In this document: in pieces, positions 35,138 to 44,455 of the stretch
Position numbering within the stretch: the first letter of the stretch is position 1
Layout: each line of letters starts with the position of its first letter
Source: Hyphomicrobiales bacterium
GTDB taxonomy: Bacteria; Pseudomonadota; Alphaproteobacteria; Rhizobiales; Xanthobacteraceae
Assembly: GCA_017305715.1 (NCBI GenBank)
Contig: JAFKKG010000010.1
Span: 310,001 to 374,000 of the forward strand
Reading direction: 5' to 3'
DNA: 64,000 bases
Notes under the pieces: model-generated
Databases searched by the model: none
Told to the model about the DNA's origin: nothing
Seen by the model: the letters and a program-made list of their open reading frames with translations, nothing else
Program-made: the position numbers and the translations under genes

Positions 35138-37624
35138 TCACGTCCCGCGCGGCTTGACCCGTCGTGTTGGCAGAGCGCTGGCTGGGTCTTCCGGCCAGGG
35201 ATGGCGGGGATAGCGGCCACGCAGGTCGGAACGCACGGCCGCATAGCTGCCGCGCCAAAATCCGGGCAGATCGCGCGTCACCTGCACCGGCCGCTGTGCC
35301 GGCGACAGCAGTTCCAGCACCAGCGGCACCGCCCCCTTGGCGATCGAAGGATGGGTGTTGAGCCCGAACAATTCCTGCAGCCGCACGGCAATGGTCGGCC
35401 CCTGCTCGGCCTCGTAGTCGATCGCAAGCATGGTGCCGGTCGGCGCTTCGAAATGGGTGGGCGCCTCGCGCTCCAGCCGCGCCCGCAAATCCCATGGCAG
35501 CAGCGCCATCAGCGCATCGGAGAGATCGCCCGGCGACAAGTCTTTCAGCGAAGTCTTGTTGTAGAGCGCAGGCACCAGCCACGTCTCGCTCGCCGCGGCA
35601 AGAGCCTCGTCCGACAGATCAGGCCAGCTTTCGCCTTCCGCCTTGCGCAGGAACATGACGCGGTCGCGCCATTGCTTCAGGGATTTCGACCACGGCAATT
35701 TATCGAGCCCGGCCGCAATCAAACCGGCAGCGAATATGGTGGCCGTCTCTGCCGATGGTGACAGCGCCATCGGCGCTTCCGACAGCGTGATCGCGTGCAG
35801 GCTCTTCTTGCGCCGCGCCCGCAGCGCTATCGCTGCGCGGTCGAACGAGATTTCCTCGGTATTTTCGATCTGGTCGGCGAAGCGTGATTCGATCTCTTCC
35901 TGGGTGATCGGCGCCGCCAGCAGGATGCGGCCCTGGGCTGCGGTACCGGTCAGTTCGGCGACCGCGATATAGGGCGCGCGCGCCAGCGACGAGGTCTGCT
36001 CCACGGCGGCGCCCCGCCCATTGGCGAGCACGAAACTGCCGTTGCCCCGGTTGCGCGCAACACGATCGGGGAAGGCAAAGGCCAGCATGACGCCGGTGCT
36101 CAGATCGCCGTCCACTTGCGCGCCGGAAAAAGCCGGCGTTTCGGCGGCGACCTGCGAAGCCCAGCGCTGCGCGAGACTCCGCGCGCTCGATGCACGCTGG
36201 GAGCGGTCGCGGCGGAACTGATCGAGCCTGTGGTCGAGATCGACGCCGTCGCCGCCGAGCCCGCGCTCGGTCAGGATGGCGGCGATATCGGCGGCCTCCT
36301 CGCCGGCGCCTGCTCGATGCGAGTCCACGATCATGCGCGCCAGCCGCGGCGGCAGCGCCAGCGCTCGCAGGCTTTTGCCTTCCGCGGTGATGCGGCCGTC
36401 GCCATCGAGCGCGCCGAGTTCGGCAAGCAGAGTGTTGGCCTCCTTCAGCGCCGGCGCCGGCGGCGGATCGAGGAACGCCAGGGTGGCCGGATCGCGCACG
36501 CCCCATTGCGCGAGATCGAGCACCAATGAGGACAAATCGGCCGAAAGGATTTCAGGCTGCGTGTAGGCCGCAAGCGACGCGGTCTGCGGCTCGTCCCACA
36601 GCCGGTAACACACGCCGGGCTCGGTGCGGCCGGCACGGCCGCGGCGCTGATCGACCGCCGCACGCGAGGCGCGCACGGTTTCCAGCCGCGTCAGGCCTAT
36701 ATCCGGCTCATAGCGCGGCACCCGCGCCATGCCGGAATCGACCACGATGCGAACGCCTTCGATGGTCAGCGAGGTCTCGGCAATCGAGGTCGCCAGCACC
36801 ACCTTGCGCTGTCCTTTGGGTGCGGGCTGAATGGCGCGGTCCTGCACGGCGGCATCGAGCGCACCGAACAGCGGCACGATCTCCACGCTGGCGTCATGCA
36901 CCCTTTCGCCGAGAAAATTCTGCGTGCGGCGGATTTCGGCGGCGCCCGGCAGGAACGCCAGCACCGAACCGGGATCGGCGCGCAGCGCGGTTGCGATCGC
37001 GTCCGCCATCTGCCGCTCCAGCGGCGCATCTAACTTGCGGCCAAGATAGCGCGTCTCCACCGGAAAGGCGCGGCCCTCGCTGGCGATCACAGGCGCATCG
37101 CCGAGCAGTTTGCCGACCCGCGCGCCGTCCAGCGTTGCCGACATCACGAGAATCCGCAAATCCTCGCGCAACCCGGTCTGCGCATCACGCGCCAGCGCCA
37201 AACCGAGATCGGCATCGAGCGAGCGCTCGTGGAACTCGTCGAACAGCACGGCGGCGACACCGTTCAACTCGGGATCATCGAGGATCTGGCGCGAAAAAAT
37301 TCCCTCGGTGACGACCTCGATCCGGGTCGCCCGCGAAATCTTCGAGCCGAAACGCACGCGATAGCCGACGGTCTCGCCGGCGCGCTCGCCCAGCGTCCGC
37401 GCCATCCGCTCCGCGCTGGCGCGCGCCGCGATCCGCCGCGGCTCCAGCATGATGATCTTCTTACCCCTCAGCCACGGCGCATCGAGCAGCGCCAGCGGCA
37501 CCCGCGTGGTCTTGCCGGCGCCCGGCGGCGCCACCAGCACCGCGGCATGATGATCCGTCAGCGTGCGCGACAATTCGCCGAGCACGGCGTCGATCGGAAG
37601 GGGCGTGTCAAAGCTGCGGGTCAA
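35138..37624 (-). CDS. hrpB: ATP-dependent helicase HrpB
   Basis: The 828-residue DExH-box helicase matches HrpB. Motif I is VAPPGAGKTTRVPLAL, motif II FDEFHERSLDAD, motif III VMSATLDG, motif V VLATSIAETSLTIEGV and motif VI QRRGRAGRTEPG. The HA2-like domain and the HrpB-specific C-terminal region (PTHFEAPTGTMLAIDYEAEQ, then PVQVTRDLPGFWRGSY) complete it. Its cellular role in bacteria is not well defined; related enzymes remodel RNA. Length is normal, and it appears intact. Confidence 0.95.
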   Translation of the reverse strand: MTRSFDTPLPIDAVLGELSRTLTDHHAAVLVAPPGAGKTTRVPLALLDAPWLRGKKIIMLEPRRIAARASAERMARTLGERAGETVGYRVRFGSKISRATRIEVVTEGIFSRQILDDPELNGVAAVLFDEFHERSLDADLGLALARDAQTGLREDLRILVMSATLDGARVGKLLGDAPVIASEGRAFPVETRYLGRKLDAPLERQMADAIATALRADPGSVLAFLPGAAEIRRTQNFLGERVHDASVEIVPLFGALDAAVQDRAIQPAPKGQRKVVLATSIAETSLTIEGVRIVVDSGMARVPRYEPDIGLTRLETVRASRAAVDQRRGRAGRTEPGVCYRLWDEPQTASLAAYTQPEILSADLSSLVLDLAQWGVRDPATLAFLDPPPAPALKEANTLLAELGALDGDGRITAEGKSLRALALPPRLARMIVDSHRAGAGEEAADIAAILTERGLGGDGVDLDHRLDQFRRDRSQRASSARSLAQRWASQVAAETPAFSGAQVDGDLSTGVMLAFAFPDRVARNRGNGSFVLANGRGAAVEQTSSLARAPYIAVAELTGTAAQGRILLAAPITQEEIESRFADQIENTEEISFDRAAIALRARRKKSLHAITLSEAPMALSPSAETATIFAAGLIAAGLDKLPWSKSLKQWRDRVMFLRKAEGESWPDLSDEALAAASETWLVPALYNKTSLKDLSPGDLSDALMALLPWDLRARLEREAPTHFEAPTGTMLAIDYEAEQGPTIAVRLQELFGLNTHPSIAKGAVPLVLELLSPAQRPVQVTRDLPGFWRGSYAAVRSDLRGRYPRHPWPEDPASALPTRRVKPRGT

Positions 37625-37643
37625 CTACGGCTCGTTGCTCTGT

Positions 37644-37783
37644 TCTTCCCCTCTCCCCTTGTGGGAGAGGGTGGCTCGCATCGAAGATGCGAGACGGGTG
37701 AGGGGTCTGTTTCCGCGGATGCAGACCCCTCATCCGGCAGCCTTACGGCTGCCACCTTCTCCCACAAGGGGAGAAGGGAAGAA
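37644..37783. repeat. C-rich palindromic repeat, family B copy 2
   Basis: TTCTTCCCCTCTCCCCTTGT on the left pairs with CAAGGGGAGAAGGGAAGAA on the right. Inner hairpins are formed by CTCGCATCGAAGATGCGAG, by GGGTGAGGGG with CCCCTCATCC, and by GGCAGCC-TTAC-GGCTGCC. It occupies nearly the whole gap between ugd and hrpB. Such multi-hairpin elements are frequent in Bradyrhizobium intergenic DNA. Confidence 0.85.
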
Positions 37784-37789
37784 AGCGCA

Positions 37790-39109
37790 TCAAGCGCCGT
37801 TGGTCGATCCCCGTCCCACGCTGTCATACGTGAACCCGTGGGCTTCCATGTCCTCGCGACGGTAGATATTGCGCAGATCGACAATGACCGGCTGGGCCAT
37901 CGCGTTTTTCACGCGGTCCAGATCGAGGGCGCGGTATTGCACCCATTCGGTCACGATCACCATGGCATCGGCGTCACGCATGCATTCATAGGGGTCGTCG
38001 CAATATTCGATATCGGGCAATTCCTTGCGCGCCTGCTCGATGCCGACCGGATCATGCGCGCGCACCCGGGCGCCCATGTCGAGCAGCCCGGTGATGAGCG
38101 GAAGTGACGGCGCCTCGCGCATGTCGTCGGTGTCGGGCTTGAAGGTAAGGCCGAGCACGGCAATCGTCTTGCCACGCAAATTGCCGCCGGCCGCGTTCGA
38201 CACCTTACGCGCCATCGCGCGCTTGCGGTTGTCATTGACGCCGAGCACCGCCTCGACGATCCGAAGTTGCACGTCATGATCGAGCGCGATCTTGACCAGC
38301 GCGCGGGTATCCTTCGGGAAGCAGGAGCCGCCGAAGCCGGGGCCGGCATGCAGGAATTTCGAGCCGATGCGGTTGTCGAGCCCGATGCCGCGCGCGACTT
38401 CCTGCACGTCGGCGCCGACCTTTTCGGACAGATCCGCAATCTCGTTGATGAAGGTGATCTTGGTAGCGAGGAACGCATTCGCCGCGTATTTGATCAATTC
38501 CGCGGTGCGCCGCGCCGTGTACATCACCGGCGCCTGGTTGAGCGACAGCGGCCGGTAGATGTCGCCCATCACCTTGCGCCCGCGCTCGTCCGACGTGCCG
38601 ACCACGATACGGTCGGGAAATTTGAAATCGCGGATCGCAGCGCCCTCGCGCAAAAACTCCGGATTGGAGGCGACCACGACGTCAGCCGACGGATTGACCT
38701 CGCGGATCAATCGCTCGACCTCGTCGCCGGTGCCGACCGGCACGGTCGACTTGGTGACCACCACCGTGAAACCCTCGAGCACGGCGGCGATCTCGCGTGC
38801 CGCGGCGTGCACATAGCTCAAGTCAGCGTGACCATCGCCGCGCCGCGACGGCGTGCCGACCGCGATGAACACCGCGTCCGCTTCCGCGACCGGCGCGCGC
38901 AGGTCGGTGGTGAAATCAAGCCGTTTGGCCTTCACATTGGAAGCCACCAGCCCGTCGAGCCCGGGTTCGAAAATCGGGATCTCGCCGCGCTTGAGGGCTG
39001 CGATCTTGTCGCCGTCCTTGTCTACGCAGGTGACCTGGTGGCCGAAATCGGCAAAGCAGGCGCCGGAAACCAGCCCCACATAGCCCGTGCCAATCATGGC
39101 AATTCGCAT
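37790..39109 (-). CDS. ugd: UDP-glucose 6-dehydrogenase
   Basis: The 439-residue enzyme oxidises UDP-glucose to UDP-glucuronate for exopolysaccharide or lipopolysaccharide synthesis. The NAD-binding start is MRIAMIGTGYVGLVSGACFA. Other motifs are VAVGTPSRRGDG-type FIAVGTPSRRGDGHAD and the catalytic cysteine loop GFGGSCFPKDTRALV (near residue 260). The C-terminal domain contains VLGLTFKPDTDDMREAPS. The ATG at 39109 matches the family start; the longer frame from 39199 is not used. It is divergent from the acyltransferase gene. Confidence 0.96.
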   Translation of the reverse strand: MRIAMIGTGYVGLVSGACFADFGHQVTCVDKDGDKIAALKRGEIPIFEPGLDGLVASNVKAKRLDFTTDLRAPVAEADAVFIAVGTPSRRGDGHADLSYVHAAAREIAAVLEGFTVVVTKSTVPVGTGDEVERLIREVNPSADVVVASNPEFLREGAAIRDFKFPDRIVVGTSDERGRKVMGDIYRPLSLNQAPVMYTARRTAELIKYAANAFLATKITFINEIADLSEKVGADVQEVARGIGLDNRIGSKFLHAGPGFGGSCFPKDTRALVKIALDHDVQLRIVEAVLGVNDNRKRAMARKVSNAAGGNLRGKTIAVLGLTFKPDTDDMREAPSLPLITGLLDMGARVRAHDPVGIEQARKELPDIEYCDDPYECMRDADAMVIVTEWVQYRALDLDRVKNAMAQPVIVDLRNIYRREDMEAHGFTYDSVGRGSTNGA

Positions 39110-39185
39110 GAAAAACAGCCTGTTCCGATGGTTAACGGTCGCTTCCGAGTCTGCCCGCCTCTTAAAGCATTTGGCGGCAAAGGGG

Positions 39186-39290
39186 AAACCGGAAAACACC
39201 GAAAGACGGCACAGAAAACCGGCAGGAACCGGCGAAATACCAGCAAAGAAACCGGCATGTCATTTGTATGAATAAAGGAGAAAGAAACCG
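39186..39290. repeat. Cluster of AAACCGG-type motifs in the ugd/acyltransferase gap
   Basis: AAACCGG occurs at 39186, 39216 and 39249, with GAACCGG at 39226 and AAACCGA at 39284. The gap between the divergent genes is only 225 bases, so five near-copies are unexpected. They may be binding sites for a regulator of envelope-sugar genes or simple low-complexity sequence. Confidence 0.4.
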
Positions 39291-39334
39291 ATCCGGCCGA
39301 TGATGCCACCCGAGCGCGCCGAAACAGGACATCC

Positions 39335-40417
39335 ATGACAACAACCGGCACATCTACTGTTACAGAACGCCCCACGTCTTTTGCGGGCTCTGCGCTGTCG
39401 ATATCGGCCCGCGTCGACTGGGTGGACTATGCCAAGGGCATCTGCATCGTCATGGTCGTGATGATGCATTCGGTGCTGGGGGTTGAGGCGGCGGCGGGCC
39501 AGACCGGGTTTATGCATTGGCTGGTCATGTTCGCCAAGCCGTTCCGGATGCCGGATTTCTTCCTGATTTCAGGCCTTTTCCTCGCCGTCGTGATCGACCG
39601 CGACTGGCGCACCTACCTCGACCGCAAAGTGGTGCATTTTGCCTATTTCTACGTGCTGTGGGTGACGATCCAGTTCGGCTTCAAAGCACCGTCTTTTGCC
39701 GCCGAATCGAGCTGGAGCCATGTCGGCTACCTGTATCTGGAATCCTTCATCGAGCCGTTCGGCACGCTGTGGTTCATCTATCTGCTGCCGATCTTCTTCA
39801 TCGTCACAAAACTGACACGCGGCGTCCCGCCGCTGGGGATCCTTGCCGTCGCTGCGCTGCTGGAAATGGCGCATGTCGCGACCGGCTGGACCGTGATCGA
39901 CGAGTTCTGCGCACGCTTCGTCTATTTCTACGTGGGCTACTGGCTGGCACCTCACGTCTTCGCGCTGTCGGATCGCGCGCGGGCGCAGCCCGCATTGGCA
40001 CTCGCGGGCCTGGCGCTGTGGGCGCTGATCAATGGCGGTCTCGTTATTGCGGGCTTCAGCGAATGGCCGCTGGTCTCGCTTGCGCTTGGGCTTGCCGGCG
40101 CCGGCGCCATCATCGTGATGGGCACGCTGCTGGCGCGGATGCACTGGCTCAATTTCCTGCGCTATTGCGGCGAGCATTCGATCGTCATCTACCTCGCCTT
40201 CTTCCTGCCGATGGCGGCGACACGGACGCTGCTGCTGCGCAGCGGGATTTTCGACATCGGCACGGTGTCCTTGATCGTAACCGTCGCAGGCGTCGCCGGC
40301 GCGCTCGTTATCTGGCGGTTGGCCCTGGCGCTGCATGCCAATTTCCTGTTCGACCGCCCCGATGCGTTCTGGATCGCGCCAAAAAAGCCGGGTGCGGTGT
40401 TACAGGCCGCGGAGTAG
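39335..40417 (+). CDS. Acyltransferase family 3 membrane protein
   Basis: The 360-residue protein has about ten membrane helices. The acyltransferase-3 (NodX/OafA-type) pattern is seen in RVDWVDYAKGICIVMVVMMH with the conserved His. It continues with PFRMPDFFLISGLFLA, an arginine-rich loop DRDWRTYLDRKVVHF, and GTLWFIYLLPIFF. Family members acetylate or succinylate surface polysaccharides or related glycans. It is divergent from ugd, which fits a role in envelope sugar decoration, but the acceptor is unknown. Confidence 0.87.
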   Translation: MTTTGTSTVTERPTSFAGSALSISARVDWVDYAKGICIVMVVMMHSVLGVEAAAGQTGFMHWLVMFAKPFRMPDFFLISGLFLAVVIDRDWRTYLDRKVVHFAYFYVLWVTIQFGFKAPSFAAESSWSHVGYLYLESFIEPFGTLWFIYLLPIFFIVTKLTRGVPPLGILAVAALLEMAHVATGWTVIDEFCARFVYFYVGYWLAPHVFALSDRARAQPALALAGLALWALINGGLVIAGFSEWPLVSLALGLAGAGAIIVMGTLLARMHWLNFLRYCGEHSIVIYLAFFLPMAATRTLLLRSGIFDIGTVSLIVTVAGVAGALVIWRLALALHANFLFDRPDAFWIAPKKPGAVLQAAE

Positions 40418-40516
40418 GCCCTCAAAGCCGTCCGCCGCCAGGATGGCGGCTGATGACAGCGTGGAAAATCGTCCGCCGAGGCTGTCAATCCGCGCAAAAA
40501 TCCCTAGATTTCGGCC

Positions 40517-43500
40517 ATGCCGAAAACAGCCCCCAAAGCCGCCAAACCCGCCCCCTCCAAGGCCGCAGCCAAGGCCGAGACCAAGCCTGAGACGAAGACA
40601 GCCGCCAGGACTGAAACCAAGGTGCCCGCCAAGGTTCCGGGCAAGGGCGACCATGTGTTTCTGGTCGATGGTTCCTCCTATATCTTCCGCGCCTATCACG
40701 CACTGCCGCCGCTGAACCGCAAATCCGACGGGCTGCAGGTCAATGCGGTGCTCGGTTTCTGCAACATGCTGTGGAAGCTGCTGCGCGACATGCCCGAGGA
40801 CAACCGGCCGACGCATCTGGCGATCATCTTCGACAAATCCGAGATCACGTTCCGCAACAAGCTCTATCCCGATTACAAGGCGCACCGGCCGCCGGCGCCC
40901 GACGATCTGATCCCGCAATTCTCCCTGATCCGCGACGCCGTGCGCGCGTTCGACCTGCCCTGCCTCGAGCAGGCCGGCTTCGAGGCCGACGATCTGATCG
41001 CGACCTATGCCAGGATCGCGGGCGAGCGCGGGGCGAGCACGACCATCGTTTCCTCCGACAAGGATCTGATGCAACTCGTGACCGACAAGGTCATGATGTA
41101 CGACACCATGAAGGACCGCCGGATCGGCATCCCCGAGGTGATCGAGAAGTTCGGCGTGCCGCCGGAGAAGGTGGTCGAGGTGCAGGCGCTGGCCGGCGAT
41201 TCCACTGACAACGTGCCCGGCGTACCCGGCATCGGCATCAAGACCGCGGCGCAATTGATCATCGAGTATGGCGACCTCGAACAATTGCTGTTCCGCGCCG
41301 GCGAGATCAAGCAGCCGAAGCGGCGCGAGGCGCTGATCGAGAATGCCGAAAAGGCGCGGATTTCGCGGCAGCTCGTGCTGCTGGACGACAAGGTCGAACT
41401 CGACGTGCCGCTCGACGACCTCGCCGTGCATGAGCCTGACGCGCGAAAGCTGATCGCGTTCCTCAAGGCGATGGAGTTCTCCACCCTCACCCGCCGCGTC
41501 GCCGATTATTCGCAGATCGATCCGTCGGATGTGGAGGCAGAAGCCGGCAGCAAAAGCGCGGCAGGCGCCGCACCCGCCACGGCCAAGGCCGCCGGCGGCA
41601 CGACTGGTGATCTCTTTGCCAGCCCGCCGGCCACCGCAAAACCCGGCGCCGACAAGCAGGACAAGGCCGCGAGCGTCAAGGGCACGCCGATTTCGCTTGC
41701 CGCGGCGCGCGCCGAAGCTGCGCGAAACCTTCGTATCGACCGCAGCAAGTACCAGACCATCCGCAGCCTCGATGCACTCAAGGCCTGGATCGCGCGCGCG
41801 CACGATACCGGCCACTTCGCGATCGACGCACAGGCCAATCTGGACGATCCGATGCAGGCCGACATCTGCGGCATCGCGCTGGCGCTGGGGCCGAACGATG
41901 CCAGCTACATCCCGCTCACCCATAAGCCATCCGGCGGCGGTGCCGGGCTGTTCGACGCCGGTCTCGCGCCCGACCAGATCAAGTCGAACGACGCGCTCGC
42001 CGCGCTAAGACCGCTATTGGAATCGATCGGCATTCTGAAGATCGGCTTCAACATCAAATTCAACGCCGTGATGCTGGCGCAGCATGGCATCACCCTGCGC
42101 AATGTCGAAGACGCGCAGTTGATGTCGTATGCGCTCGATGCCGGCCGCAATGCGCACGGGCTCGACGGGCTCGCCGAACGCTGGCTTGGCCATGCCGTGC
42201 TCAGCTATGGCGATCTTGTCGGCAGCGGCAAGAACAAGCTCAGCTTCGACCAGGTCGAGATCGACAAGGCCACCGCCTATTCGGCCGAATATGCCGACGT
42301 GATCCTGAGGCTGTGGCGCGTGATGAAGCCGCGCCTGATCGCCGAGCGCATGAACGTGGTCTATGAGACGCTGGAGCGGCCGCTGGTCAGCGTGCTGGCA
42401 CGGATGGAGCGCCGCGGCATTTCGATCGACCGGCAGGTGCTGTCGCGGCTGTCGGGCGATTTCGCCCAGACCGCCGCGAGAGTCGAGGCCGAAATCCAGG
42501 AGATTGCGGGCGAGCCGATCAATGTCGGGAGCCCCAAGCAACTCGGCGACATCATCTTCGGCAAGATGGGATTGCCCGGTGGCAGCAAGACCAAGACCGG
42601 CGCCTGGTCGACCTCGGCGCAGGTACTCGATGAGCTCGCCGAACAGGGCCATGAATTCCCGAAGAAGATTCTGGAATGGCGGCAGGTTTCAAAGCTGAAA
42701 TCGACCTATACCGACGCGCTGCCGGAATATGTCCACCCCCAAACCCACCGCGTTCACACCACCTACGCGCTGGCCGCGACCACTACGGGACGACTGTCGT
42801 CGAACGAGCCGAACCTGCAGAACATTCCGGTGCGCACCGAGGACGGCCGCAAGATCCGCCGCGCCTTCATCGCAACCCCCGGCCACAAGCTGGTGTCGGC
42901 AGACTATTCACAGATCGAGCTGCGGCTGCTGGCCGAGATCGCCGACATCCCGGTGCTGAAGCAGGCGTTTCGCGACGGGCTCGACATCCACGCCATGACG
43001 GCTTCCGAAATGTTCGGCGTGCCGATCAAGGACATGCCGAGCGAGGTGCGCCGCCGCGCCAAGGCGATCAATTTCGGCATCATCTACGGCATCTCGGCGT
43101 TTGGCCTGGCTAACCAGCTCAGCATCGCCCGCGAGGAAGCCTCCGCCTACATCAAGAAATATTTTGAGCGCTTCCCAGGCATCCGCGCCTACATGGACGA
43201 CACCAAGGAATCCTGCCGCAGGAACGGCTATGTCGAGACGCTGTTCGGCCGGAAGATGTATTATCCCGACATCAAGGCCTCCAATGCCTCGGTCCGCGCC
43301 TTCAATGAGCGCGCATCGATCAACGCGCGCCTGCAAGGCTCCGCCGCCGACATCATCCGCCGCGCCATGATCCGGATGGAGGATGCGCTGGCCGAAAAGA
43401 AGCTCTCGGCGCAGATGCTGCTGCAGGTCCACGACGAACTGATCTTCGAAGTGCCGGAGAAGGAAGTCGCGGCAACCTTGCCCGTGGTGCAGCACGTGAT

Positions 43501-43588
43501 GCAGGACGCCCCCTTCCCGGCGGTGCTGCTTTCGGTCCCGCTGCAGGTCGACGCAAGGGCTGCGAACAATTGGGACGAGGCGCATTGA
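40517..43588 (+). CDS. polA: DNA polymerase I
   Basis: The 1023-residue family A polymerase fills gaps and removes primers. A Lys/Ala/Pro-rich extension of about 43 residues precedes the 5' nuclease domain (VFLVDGSSYIFRAYHAL; LAGDSTDNVPGVPGIGIKTA). The polymerase motifs are intact: A SADYSQIELRLLAEI (near 794), B RRRAKAINFGIIYGIS (near 845) and C QVHDELIFEVPE (near 970). In the central 3'-5' exonuclease domain the metal ligands appear replaced. Relative to E. coli D355/E357/D424/D501, the positions are D437, Q439 (FAIDAQAN), N516 (GFNIKFNAV) and Y592 (YSAEYADV). Proofreading is therefore probably absent. Confidence 0.97.
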   Translation: MPKTAPKAAKPAPSKAAAKAETKPETKTAARTETKVPAKVPGKGDHVFLVDGSSYIFRAYHALPPLNRKSDGLQVNAVLGFCNMLWKLLRDMPEDNRPTHLAIIFDKSEITFRNKLYPDYKAHRPPAPDDLIPQFSLIRDAVRAFDLPCLEQAGFEADDLIATYARIAGERGASTTIVSSDKDLMQLVTDKVMMYDTMKDRRIGIPEVIEKFGVPPEKVVEVQALAGDSTDNVPGVPGIGIKTAAQLIIEYGDLEQLLFRAGEIKQPKRREALIENAEKARISRQLVLLDDKVELDVPLDDLAVHEPDARKLIAFLKAMEFSTLTRRVADYSQIDPSDVEAEAGSKSAAGAAPATAKAAGGTTGDLFASPPATAKPGADKQDKAASVKGTPISLAAARAEAARNLRIDRSKYQTIRSLDALKAWIARAHDTGHFAIDAQANLDDPMQADICGIALALGPNDASYIPLTHKPSGGGAGLFDAGLAPDQIKSNDALAALRPLLESIGILKIGFNIKFNAVMLAQHGITLRNVEDAQLMSYALDAGRNAHGLDGLAERWLGHAVLSYGDLVGSGKNKLSFDQVEIDKATAYSAEYADVILRLWRVMKPRLIAERMNVVYETLERPLVSVLARMERRGISIDRQVLSRLSGDFAQTAARVEAEIQEIAGEPINVGSPKQLGDIIFGKMGLPGGSKTKTGAWSTSAQVLDELAEQGHEFPKKILEWRQVSKLKSTYTDALPEYVHPQTHRVHTTYALAATTTGRLSSNEPNLQNIPVRTEDGRKIRRAFIATPGHKLVSADYSQIELRLLAEIADIPVLKQAFRDGLDIHAMTASEMFGVPIKDMPSEVRRRAKAINFGIIYGISAFGLANQLSIAREEASAYIKKYFERFPGIRAYMDDTKESCRRNGYVETLFGRKMYYPDIKASNASVRAFNERASINARLQGSAADIIRRAMIRMEDALAEKKLSAQMLLQVHDELIFEVPEKEVAATLPVVQHVMQDAPFPAVLLSVPLQVDARAANNWDEAH

Positions 43589-43701
43589 GCTGCGGGGCGA
43601 GGAAGCGCCTCCCGCCTGCTGAATTGCACTCCGAACAATATACGAAATGACATCGCGGTGGAACGCGCGCTAGAAGCGCGCATTCCCTCGCGAGTCCCAT
43701 C

Positions 43702-44337
43702 ATGCCCCACATTTCCGCCCTGCTCGGTTTCGCCCTCGTCTCGCTCGGCATGGTGCTGACGCCGGGACCGAACATGATTTACCTGATCTCGCGCTCGATC
43801 ACCCAAGGCGCCGCGGCGGGGATCGTGTCGCTCGGCGGCGTCGCGCTCGGGTTCGTGTTTTACATGCTGTGCGCGGCGTTCGGGATCACGGCGCTGCTGT
43901 TTGCGGTGCCTTATGCCTATGATGCGCTGCGGTTTGCGGGCGCAGCCTATCTGCTATGGCTGGCGTGGCAGGCGCTGAAGCCCGGCGGCCGCTCGCCGTT
44001 CCAGGTGAAGAAGCTGCAGGTCGATGGCCCGCGCAAATTGTTCGCGATGGGCTTTGTCACCAATCTGCTCAACCCGAAGATCGCAATGCTCTATCTGGCG
44101 TTGCTGCCGCAGTTCATCGATCCCGCGGTCGGCAGCGTGCTGACGCAATCGCTGGCGCTGGGCTCGGTCCAGATCGTGATCAGCGTCAGCGTCAACGCGA
44201 TGATCGCGCTCGCGGCCGGGTCGATTGCGCTGTTTCTCGGCACGCGGCCGAGCTGGCTATTGCTGCAGCGCTGGCTGATGGGAACGGTGCTGGCGGGGCT
44301 GGCGGTGAAGATGGCGCTTGAGGCGCGGAAGGCGTGA
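43702..44337 (+). CDS. LysE/RhtB-family amino-acid exporter
   Basis: The 211-residue inner-membrane protein has about six helices. The start carries the family motif GMVLTPGPNMIYLISRSITQ, then GGVALGFVFYMLCAAFG, AAYLLWLAWQAL and the central KLFAMGFVTNLLNPKIAMLY. These proteins export lysine, threonine, homoserine or related compounds; the substrate cannot be told from sequence. It follows polA and ends next to a palindromic repeat facing a convergent GST gene. Confidence 0.9.
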   Translation: MPHISALLGFALVSLGMVLTPGPNMIYLISRSITQGAAAGIVSLGGVALGFVFYMLCAAFGITALLFAVPYAYDALRFAGAAYLLWLAWQALKPGGRSPFQVKKLQVDGPRKLFAMGFVTNLLNPKIAMLYLALLPQFIDPAVGSVLTQSLALGSVQIVISVSVNAMIALAAGSIALFLGTRPSWLLLQRWLMGTVLAGLAVKMALEARKA

Positions 44338-44345
44338 TCCCATCT

Positions 44346-44443
44346 CGTCATGCGCGGGCTTGACCCGCGCATCCATCGCCTGCGCAGCAGGCGCATGATT
44401 TTCTGAAGAAGGATGGATTGCCGGGTCGAGCCCGGCAATGACA
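44346..44443. repeat. Dispersed palindromic repeat, family A copy 4
   Basis: It starts CGTCATGCGCGGGCTTGACC and ends ...GAGCCCGGCAATGAC, with an inner hairpin CGCCTGCGCAGCAGGCG. It fills the gap between the convergent LysE and GST genes, where it could act as a bidirectional terminator. Confidence 0.83.
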
Positions 44444-44455
44444 TCGGGAATCAAC

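Noticed and set aside
37621-37789. CRISPR-like repeated hairpins
   Set aside because: There is only one block of nested palindromes, with no regularly spaced direct repeats or spacers and no cas genes anywhere in the window.
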